Position numbers and translations under genes: made by a program
NCBI RefSeq assembly: GCF_029962835.1
Contig: NC_080584.1
Location: 82,674,862-82,738,861 of the forward strand
DNA from: Magnolia sinica
Lineage: Eukaryota; Streptophyta; Magnoliopsida; Magnoliales; Magnoliaceae
Direction of reading: 5' to 3'
Length of the DNA stretch: 64,000 bases
In this document: positions 55,819 through 64,000 of the stretch, in pieces
Numbering within the stretch: the stretch's first letter is position 1
How the letters are laid out: each line of letters starts with the position of its first letter
The notes under the pieces: generated by a model
Told to the model about the DNA's origin: nothing
Seen by the model: the letters and a program-made list of their open reading frames with translations, nothing else
The model's database searches: none

Positions 55819-56479
55819 GGAAACGGATGGGCTACTCCCCCTGCCACCACCCAATGGCTGGTGGTCGGTACTTTGTGGGCCTCGCCATGATGTATGTGTT
55901 TCATCCATGCTGTTCATCTATTTTTCCAGATCATTTTACGGCATGAGACCAAAAATGAGGTATATCCCAATCTCAAGTAGACCACATTACAGGAAAAAGT
56001 GTTGAATGAGCGTTGACCATTAAAAACCTTTCGAGGCATAAAAGTTTTGGATTAAGTTGATCTTTGTTTTTTCCCCTTCATCTGAGCCTATTTGACCTAA
56101 TCAATATATTGGATGTCAAATAAACAGTACAATAGACCTTATGAGGATTTTAATAGTGGATATCCAATCACTATTGTTTTCCTGTGGTGTGGTTCACTTG
56201 AGATTTATATCCTTCTCATTTTTTGTTTAAAGCAAATGATACGTAAAAATGGATGAAACACATTCTAAGCACCGACCACCAACCACAGGGTTTGAGGATT
56301 TTAATAGTGGATATCCAAACACTCTTGTTTTCTAGTGGTGTGGTTCACCTGAGATTTATATCCTTCTCATTTTTTATTTAAAGCAAATGATATGTAAAAA
56401 TGGATGAAACACATACATCATGGTGAGCACCGACCACCAGCCACGGGCTACTGGCACGGTGAGTAGCCAATCCGTTTGC
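55819..56479. mobile_element. Fold-back MITE, GAAACGGATTGGCTACTC type, copy 2, 9-bp TSD
   Basis: The left end GGAAACGGATGGGCTACTCC is mirrored by GAGTAGCCAATCCGTTTGC. CATAAAGGT flanks it on both sides (55810-55818, 56480-56488), a perfect 9-bp duplication typical of Mutator-like elements. The right arm is duplicated inside: GAGGATTTTAATAGTGGATA occurs near 56143 and again at 56294, including the CACCGACCACCA tip, so a near-complete extra end lies within. Confidence 0.92.
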
Positions 56480-56488
56480 CATAAAGGT

Positions 56489-56770
56489 GGGCAAACAGCC
56501 AAGAGTGCACCATGTGGGGATACTTAATCCGCTCCTTCTTCCTACTTTCCAGTGTCACCTTATCCGTTCCTTCTTTGCATTTTTTCTAATGGTACGGATT
56601 TGTATATTTTGACATTAGAAATACATCAAGGTGGGCGCACAGTCAAGACCGCACCTTGGGGCCTACCTAATCCGTTCCTTCTTCCTACTTTCTAATGGTA
56701 CAGACCAGTGCTTTTCTCATTACTTCGTCGGTTCGTCGCCAAGACTTCTTGCTCTCAACTCTCAAGGGCA
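56489..56770. repeat. CCTAATCCGTTCCTTCTTC repeat copies
   Basis: Three phrases, TTAATCCGCTCCTTCTTCCT, TTATCCGTTCCTTCTTTGC and CCTAATCCGTTCCTTCTTCC, alternate with ATACATCAAGGTGGGCGC and CAGTCAAGACCGCACC. No coding role. Confidence 0.65.
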
Positions 56771-56848
56771 GCCGTAGATATCTACTCTCAGGACCTCGTG
56801 TTGAGACTCCTCCGAGTCTACCACTGAGGTGAGGACTCGAACCTGATA

Positions 56849-57387
56849 GGACGCGGAGCAGCGAGACTCGCCACTGAAGTGATGTTACCAAGTTCTGTGG
56901 GCCCCACCATAATGTATGTATTGTATCCACACCGTTCATCCATTTGGAGATATCATTTTATAATATGATCCAAAGAATGAGGCAGATCCAAATCTGGAGT
57001 GGACCCCACCATATAAAACAGTGAGAAGAGTGATGTGCACTGTTGAAATCCTCCCACGGTCCACCATAATGCTTATTTGAGATCCAACCTGTTCATGTGT
57101 TAACGCAGACATTAAATAAGGGAAAACACAAATATCAACTTGATCAAAAAATTTTGTATCCTTTAGAGGTTTTTAACAGTGGCCGTTACTCTTCCCCACT
57201 GTTTTCTGTGGTGGGGTCCACTCGAGCTTTGGATCTGACTCATTCTTTGGATCTTGCTTAATATTATCTCTCTCCAAATGGATGAACGGTGTGGATATAA
57301 AACATACATCATGGTGGGGGCCACGGAATTTGGTGACGTCACTTTAGTAGCGAGTCTCGCTAACCTGTCAGTAGCTAATCCGCGTCC
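56849..57387. mobile_element. Fold-back MITE, GGACGCGGAT type, copy 3
   Basis: The right end GTCAGTAGCTAATCCGCGTC, C is the complement of the GGACGCGGATTAGCTACTGAC tip. The left end GGACGCGGAGCAGCGAGACT has lost about 16 bp of it. The arms are well kept: CCACACCGTTCATCCATTTG and AGATCCAAATCTGGAGTGGA against TCCACTCGAGCTTTGGATC and CAAATGGATGAACGGTGTGG. It ends 249 bp before the start codon at 57637. Confidence 0.9.
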
Positions 57388-57599
57388 ACCCCGATGGATG
57401 CAGTAAGTCGAGTCCCGCTACTCAACCTGTCATTACTCCGCATTCCGTTCAACCGTACCAAATCCTCGTACACGTGCGCCAGGTGCAGTGTTAGCAGCGA
57501 AGCGAGGGGTGGAAAGTGCACTCGCGCCCACTGAACTTTACCATGCCTGCCGCACGATTCCCAGAAAGAGAGGAGAGCCAGTGAAGAGAGAGAGAGAGA

Positions 57600-57636
<37 letters not shown>
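57388..57636 (+). promoter_or_regulatory. 5' flank and GA-rich leader of an unidentified gene
   Basis: A second, isolated copy of a fold-back tip (CGCTACTCAACCTGTCATTA, CTCCGCATTCC, 57417-57446) lies here. An ACACGTG G-box-like site is near 57471. A (GA)n run (57586-57636) ends at the ATG, typical of plant 5' leaders. No clear TATA box. Confidence 0.45.
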
Positions 57637-57641
<5 letters not shown>

Positions 57642-57841
57642 CCCCGACGTGAACGGCGCCGCTACAAACTCCAACCGGAGTTTGTACGATCGGGGATCTG
57701 AGGCATTTTGGACGATCGCGGAGAAGCTGAAGGAGCACCTGCTCGATCCTGGAGGCATGCAGAGGCTGGATTGTATTTTAGCTTTCATCCTGAGAATCGA
57801 CCCCTATTTCGCCAGCGGGAACATGCTCAGAAGCGGCGCAG
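57637..57841 (+). CDS. First exon of an unidentified gene (partial)
   Basis: ATG at 57637 after the GA-rich leader gives 68 codons and one base, then a strong donor GCAG|GTACGT. The peptide starts MAPDVNGAAT and contains SEAFWTIAEKLKEHLLD, GGMQRLDCILAFILRIDPYF and NMLRSGA. It is amphipathic and helix-rich, with Leu/Ile spacing like a helical repeat or N-terminal helical bundle. Codon choice is GC-rich against AT-rich surroundings, and the ATG context (AGAGATGGC) is good. I do not recognise the family. The remaining exons must lie beyond 64000 or are too short to see. Confidence 0.7.
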
Positions 57842-58431
57842 GTACGTTTCCCTGGTTGACCAAAATTACCCTAGCGCATTTTGTGTGATTTAAAAAAATA
57901 AAGAAAAAGAAAAAAACACTAAGATGCAAAATCGAACTGACGAGATTTTTTTTTATTTTTTAAAAAAACTATCTAATTAATATAGAATTTACGTTTCAGT
58001 AATTTTTAAAAAAGCTATATCAGGAATAATCGATATAATTATCACTCCAGTCAGTTCTTTAACTGCTTGGATAATTATCACTCCAGTCAGTTCATTTGCA
58101 TTTTTTAACTGCCCGGGTGGGCATGTGAGCAAATGTGTAAGCTGCTTGATTGGGCCTGACCATAATTTCATATAAGATCCATCCTGACCATCGGGTGCAT
58201 TACCTAATGTTTAAACAAGTGCCCAAAATTCATCCCCATCCGTGATTCAGATATACCACATTATAGTAAACAGTGTACAGGACACTCAGCCTCATTCTTT
58301 TTTAGATCTAGGCCAAAACTGGAATTATAGGTGAACCATGGTGGGACTCATTAAAATTCTAGTCGTAGAGCATGGGTTGATTATTCTGAGAGACCCTTCT
58401 TGATTTTTACAATTATAGGCCACCTTATTAT

Positions 58432-58454
58432 TATTATTATTATTATTATTATTC
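58432..58454. repeat. (TTA)n microsatellite
   Basis: About eight TTA units, the left arm of the inverted pair described for this intron. Confidence 0.85.
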
Positions 58455-58941
58455 TAGTCCTTGCAAGGCTTACTGGGATGCATTTGGTTAGATTCATTTT
58501 GGCCATTAGATATTTAATCTCATATTAGCCTAATAACAATAATAATAAGGTGGCCTATAATTCTGATGAGTCACACAAAAAACCAGTTAAGAGAAAGACA
58601 TCCACTCTTGATTTTTATATGGGTCAACAATAATCATATAAAATCCACTCTGACCATTAGATTCCAGACAAAAATATAAGCATATGGCCTAAAATTTATA
58701 CCCATCCATAATTCATGTACTATACTAATCGAAATAGTTTGGAGGGAAAGCATTACCATGCACATTGTTTCTAACCATGTGGTTCACTTGAATCATAGAC
58801 GAAGTTGATTTTTGGTCCATTGGCCTAATATGGGGTGATAAACCTAGTGGTTGAGGTAGATTTTACATAAACAACATGGTGGAGCCCACTCGACACACCA
58901 ATCCATTTGCCATGGAAAAGGAATTGACATATTAATTAACT

Positions 58942-58965
58942 TTTTTTTTTTTTTTTTTGTAATAT
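58942..58965. repeat. Poly(T) run
   Basis: About 18 consecutive T. It may be the tail of a minus-strand retroposon, but no body was recognised. Confidence 0.5.
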
Positions 58966-59329
58966 AGAGTTAAAAACAGACTTTTGCTAACTACGGTTCT
59001 CAAATAATTTAATGCGGCTGGTAAGATACGTTTCGATTTCAAGAGTTTCTGGTTACGTGCACTGGTTTGGGTTTTTGGGTTAAGAGGAGTTGGAGTTATC
59101 TGAATCATTTGCTGAGAGGATTCATTAGATCTTCGATGAAATATCAGCGATCCAAACCGTTCATCCGAAAGGACCCACCATTGACAATGAATGCCTTGGA
59201 AATCTTCCACACTAGAAGATTGTGAACTTTCAATTATTGGCATACAGGTAGATGGTTAAGGAGAAAACGAATCAATGGTCGACATCTTTACTGTCTAGGT
59301 AGGGTGAAAGGAGAGCAGATTCCTTTCAC

Positions 59330-59755
59330 CAGATTGTGTGTAGAGTAAACTTTGTAGGCCCACTGTGATGTATGTGTGTATACTGTCCACTTTCCAATTC
59401 ATTTTTGGGGACGAGTCCAAAATTGCAGCATATCAAAAGCTCAAGTAGGCCAAACCATAGGAAATAATGTGAATTAAATATAGGCGGTTGCAAAATATAT
59501 GGGGGCAAAAGTTTTGGATCAAGCTAATATTTGTGTATTCCCTTTATGCATATGTCTATGTGACCTTTTAAGTTGGATGACAAATAAACATTATTGTGGG
59601 CCTTAGTAAGGTTTCAAAGGTGGGCATCATTATCCTCATTATTTCTAATGGTGTGGTCCACTTGAGCTTTTGATAAGCTTTAATTTTGGTCTCATGCCCT
59701 AAAATGAGAAAATAGATGAATGGAGTGGATAAGACACATGCATCAACGTTAGGAT
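59330..59755. mobile_element. Fold-back MITE, degenerate
   Basis: Left: GAGTAAACTTTGTAGGCCCA, CTGTGATGTATGTGTG, AGCTCAAGTAGGCC. Right: GTGGTCCACTTGAGCTTTTG, CATGCCCTAAAATGAG and GAATGGAGTGGATAAGACAC. The left tip resembles the GTACYGAGTAAACT type at 53922. The right tip is lost. Confidence 0.65.
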
Positions 59756-60419
59756 AGGACCTCTTTTAAAAACATTATTTTTTATGCGTCTAATGACTTT
59801 TCCCTTTTTAATGGGATGAAAATGACTCTAGAGCCTGTCATTGAGCCTTGTGCCTTTAAATGCATTTGTGTGGGGGACAGGGAAATGATTTGGTAAGGCC
59901 CATGTCATATATCATGTGGGCCATATAACTTTTATGTGGTTCATGAATAAAGCCATTCAAACCATTCAAAAAGTCCCACAGACTTTCATGTTTAGATAAC
60001 ACAAATTTCAGCCTCATCTAGACCCTCCCTAGCCCGAGAAGCATGCAATAGCAGTTGTTCAATGCACACCATTTCTTGTGGTGTAGGCAATTAGATTTGA
60101 CCATTTTTTGGGCACATATCTTAACTTTAAAAGCCAAAACAAATGGATAGGTTGGATCAAATGCATACCTCAACAATGGGCCCCAAAGTCGAACGATAAA
60201 AGAGGTATATAGGCCCCACAGACAACGTTCGACATCACGAACCCCATTTTCAACTTTTGGGAGGGAAATAAAAAAATCTTTCATCTCCAAAGCTTTCCAA
60301 CTGCTCACTCTGGTAAAACTATCACTTTAGAAAAATGGGCTCTAATCTTGTTTGAGAAGAAAATAGGATGAGAAAAATATAGTAAAAAATTCACTTTTAG
60401 AACATGGGCTCTTCTTCTT

Positions 60420-62745
60420 TCTTTAAAACATGTTCATGCGTCTTACTTTGAATGTACTTTTAAAATGTTAAATGTTATCCAGATGAGGTGAGTTAAATTC
60501 ATTGAAAAGTTTGTCGAATATTTATCTTTCTACTGAGCATAATATCACCCCCATCCGACCTATAATGAGGGAGTTATGACCCCTTTTGTGAGATCACATA
60601 ATGTTGAAAACTAGACAAAAAACAACTGAATTTCATCATGGACTTTGACCTACATTAGAACAATCAAATAATGTCTAAATGAGATGATTCTAAAGCCATT
60701 TTAAAGTTCAACAAATTCTTTCGAACGAGCAAAAGATCACCCTGATACATCCTATGACGAGGGAGCTATAATCATTTTTGTGGGATTGTGTAATGTTGGA
60801 AATAAGAGCGAACATAACCAAACACAATTATAGATTTTGGGCCTAATTTTGAATAGTCAAATGGTGTTAAAATGAGATGACTTCAAAGCCAATTGAAAGT
60901 TTATCAATTATCTTTTCAATGAGCATAAGATCACTCCAATCCAACCTGAGAAGAGAGAGTTATAACTGTTTTCGTGGGAACGCATGATGATGGAAATGAG
61001 AAAGACCGCGACTGACCGCTATCATAGATATTGGGCCCACTTTTGAACAGTCATATAATGTTCAAATGAGATGATTCCAGTCTCATTTAAAAGTTTGTTG
61101 AATTATCTTTCCAATGAGCACGAGACGTCTTAAACTGACTTATAATGAAAGAGTCACGATCATTGTTTTTATGACAATGATAATGCTGGCAACAAGAGCG
61201 AACGCAACTGAATGCCATCAAAAAGTTTCGGCAAACTTTTGAATGACCAAATGATATTCAAATGGGATTATTTAAGTTTCATTTGAAAGTTCATTGAATT
61301 ATCTTTCTAACGAGCATATGATCATTCTGATTTGACTTATAATGAGGGAGTTATGACCGTTTTTATGAGACCATATAAGGTTGAAAATGAAAGCGAATGC
61401 AACCAATCACTATCATAGAATTCAGGCCCAGTTTTGTATAATCAAATGGTGTTTAAATAAGATAATTTTAAAGTCATTTGAAAGTTTTTTTTAAGTAATA
61501 TTTTTTTTAGAAAAGTTCATCGAATTATCTTTTCAACAAGCATAAGATCACCCCAATTCAACCTATAACAAGGGACTTATGACCATTTTTCTATGATCGC
61601 ATGATGGTAGAAATGAGAGTGAATGCAACCCAATGCCATCGTGGACTTTGAGCCCACTTTTGAATGGTCAATTGGTGTCCAAATGAGATTATTCCAAATT
61701 CATTTGAAACTTTTTTGAATTATCTTTTCAACGAGCATAAGATCATCATGATCCGACATGTACTGAGGAAGTTATCAACATCACATGATCCCACAAAATG
61801 GTCATAACTCCCTCATTAGATGTCGGATCGGGGTAGTCTTATGCTTGTTAGAAAGATAAATCGATGATCTTTTAAACGACTTTGGAATTATCTCATATAT
61901 ACATCAATTTACCATTTAAAAGTGGGCCTAAAGTCTATGACGGTGTTTGGTTGCTTTTTCTCTCGTTTCTAGTATCATGTGATCCTACGAAAATGCCTTA
62001 ACTCCTTCATTACTAGTCGGATGAGGATGATCTTGTACTCGTTGGAAAGATAATTTAATAAATTTTCAAATATCTTTAGAATCATTTCATTTAGACACTA
62101 TTTGATTGTTCGAAGATGAGCTTAATGTTCATGATGACATTTAGTCATATTTTCTCTCATTTTAAGCATTACGCGATCCCACAAAAAGAGTCATAAATCT
62201 ATCATTATAGGTCGAATTGGGTTGATCTTGTACTCATTAAAAAACAATTCAATGAATTTTCAAATAATTTTAGAATCATCTCATTTAGACACTATTTAAA
62301 TGTTCAAAAGTAGACCCAAATTTTATGATGATGTTTGGTTGTGTTCGCTCTTGTTACAAACATCACGCAATCCCATGAAAATTGTTATAACCACCCCTCC
62401 TCCCCCCAATTACAAGTTGGATCAGGTTAACCTTATGCTCGTTGAAAAGATAATTTGATGAAATATCAAATAACTTTATAATCATCTCATTTGGAGACTA
62501 TTTGACAATTCAAATATAGGTTAAAAGTCTATGATGGCGTTTGGTTGTGTTTGTTTTCACTTCTAACATCACTCGATCCCATGAAAACGATCATAACTCC
62601 CTTGTTATTGGTCTGATTGAGGTGATCTTATGCTTGTTCTAAATATAATTCAACGAACTTTCAAATGAATTTAGAATCATCTCATTTAGATATTATTTGA
62701 CTATTTAAAAGTTAGTCTAGAGCTCATGATGATGTTTGGTTATGT
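60420..62745. repeat. Array of about 194-bp units with internal orientation switch
   Basis: In the left part a unit with ATGAGGGAGTTATGACC, GAGCATAAGATCACCC, AAATGAGATGATTC and GAGCGAACGCAACC-like phrases recurs: the last phrase sits near 60613, 60806, 60999, 61194, 61388 and 61616. From about 61785 the reverse complement of the same unit repeats (CATGATCCCACAAAATGGTC near 61787, then 61974, 62169, 62361 and 62572). So about six direct units meet about five inverted units. Copies are diverged and non-coding. A 30-bp T-rich insert lies in the unit near 61485. Confidence 0.9.
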
Positions 62746-64000
62746 TCCCCCACATAATAATATATTAATAGCTCGAATGTTCATGATCATTTGCTCATAT
62801 AGACAATGAACGCCTTCTAAAATCGTGATTTTCTATATGTAGAAATAATGATTAGTACCCATTTACATGCTTGATAACACATTTAACTTACACACATGTA
62901 GTTGCCCATTATATAGAAGTGCTAATCAAATATACGCTTCAAAAATATTTATAAAAAAATATAGCATTAGCTTTACTGGTGGATGGAGACCTTGCACCTT
63001 TGCTTATTATGATTGTTTGCTTGCACCTAGAGCATTTAATAGTGGATTTTATCTTCTCCTTGTACAAAAATTCTAACATTCTTTCGATCTTTCGACGACA
63101 TTTCTTTCTTAAGGTAGTTTAATCTTTTCGCACAACGCTCTTATTTCATCTGATATCTCCCATTGGCTTATGTTGACTATCGGATAAACTAATTTTCAAT
63201 AGATGTTTCGGTAATTTTCTACCATATAATAAAAAGAATATAAGGAGTAAAGTACAACATTGTACTTACTTCAAGCTATAACCATATGTACACAAAGTAG
63301 CAACATCTTCTTAACTCACCACATGCACACATCATTTGTCTAAGTATAATCGTATCGCTCGGCCCCTTCACCCCCCCACCCGACCCATCACTTGAAACTC
63401 ATATCAAGAATTTGCATTATAATTTGTTCTACTCACTTCTAAATAAAGTGATTTTAGTTTATTATTCGCCCATGGAGTCAATTTCTTTTGGAAAGTTGAA
63501 ACTGCTTTTCTTCTCACTTAAAATATGTGCTAATTTTGTATTTCACCCCATCTAAGAGCCTAGTGACTAGATATTCTCTTGCTTCTTTCAACAATGAGCT
63601 GACCCTCTCGGCTATGTTTATAATAATGATATTGTACCTTCTAGTCAAAAGTTATGTGCAGATGGGTTAGCCAATTCCAAAGATCACATGTGCTCCTCAA
63701 TTCTATATCACCTACATGTCTTAATAGCTGGACAATAATACTTCTCCAATGTCTTGTCCTTGAACATCTTAATCATATTTGTATAAATATGGTACGTGTA
63801 GTAGTCATGGGTTACATATATAAAGATCATTTTTACTTCATTCATCAGTTCTTCATGACGATCTGATATAATAACAAGTCATGACATCAATCTTAATGCA
63901 CGTTGTAAATTACAGAGGAACCAATTTCAACTGCTATTATTCTCCAATTCCCCAATCCTATATGTTACTGGAAAAATATGATTATCTCCATCCAATGTCA
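62746..64000. other. Unassigned sequence to the window end
   Basis: AT-rich. No exon, repeat family or RNA gene recognised. Open frames here are 70 codons or fewer with no motif. Confidence 0.4.

Larger units (their letters stand above)
57842..60419 (+). other. Presumed intron 1 of the unidentified gene, proximal part
   Basis: It begins GTACGTTTCC. AT-rich, with no exon I can support. An inverted pair ATAGGCCACCTTATTATTAT / ATAATAATAAGGTGGCCTAT at about 58423 and 58540 encloses a (TTA)n run. Two related phrases (CATATAA(G/A)ATCCA(T/C)(C/T)CTGACC) at about 58169 and 58637 show an old duplication. Confidence 0.45.

Noticed and set aside
57375-57788. 137-codon minus-strand frame
   Set aside because: Overlaps the GA repeat and the better supported plus-strand exon; Ser-Leu runs are repeat-derived.
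60420-62745. CRISPR array
   Set aside because: Direct units are about 194 bp, diverged, without spacers, and the genome is plant nuclear.

Overview
This is nuclear DNA from a flowering plant. It holds one split plant-type gene whose five exons join in frame through GT/AG introns, the 5' exon of a second gene, and a dense load of transposable elements: Ty1/copia, a Tat-like LTR and antisense ORF, L1 and RTE LINEs, tRNA-derived SINEs, and hAT, Harbinger and Mutator-like MITEs. The very abundant fold-back repeats with GTGGGGCCCACC-type arms recall repeats I associate with magnoliid genomes such as Lauraceae or Magnoliaceae. That taxonomic guess is memory-based and weak.

Region 1-2.8 kb: three MITE-like elements and the 5' flank of the first gene. 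Region 2.8-27.1 kb: a mitochondrial-type ABC1K/UbiB-family atypical kinase (ADCK2/abkC-like). Exons 2815-2855, 4209-5532, 10186-10455, 12106-12261 and 26961-27080 give 636 codons plus a stop, with KxGQ, the Ala/Gly-rich loop, VAVK, HADMHPGN and IDVG motifs all present. Its introns, the last being 14.7 kb, contain L1 LINEs on both strands, RTE fragments, a Harbinger-type MITE with TAA duplications, elements made of repeated GATACG, GTAACGG, GTAGC or CGAATT words, and short tandem arrays.

Region 27.1-38.3 kb: the 3' flank, SINEs (one with a perfect 15-bp target duplication), two MITEs nested in a TA/CA microsatellite, and a degenerate minus-strand Ty1/copia element (32495-38196). The copia element is bounded on both sides by a 121-bp direct duplication instead of the usual 5 bp. 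Region 38.3-45 kb: an AT-rich spacer, a probable minus-strand Gypsy-type LTR, and next to it a plus-strand broken gene with a 'putative gypsy type transposon' domain and coiled coil. This matches the antisense extra ORF known from Tat-lineage elements.

Region 45-57.4 kb: almost all repeats. There is a head-to-tail satellite-like array whose monomer is one arm of the fold-back MITE family, a hAT-type element built of GAACCG words, a SINE with a perfect 13-bp target duplication, and a cluster of at least seven fold-back MITEs, one with a 9-bp target duplication. Region 57.4-64 kb: a GA-rich leader, the 68-codon first exon of an unidentified gene, and its presumed intron running off the window, which holds a 2.3-kb array of about 194-bp units that reverses orientation near 61.78 kb.

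Exon joins, motif calls and target-site duplications were read directly from the sequence. Family names come from recognising motifs, and element edges marked approximate were set by eye.
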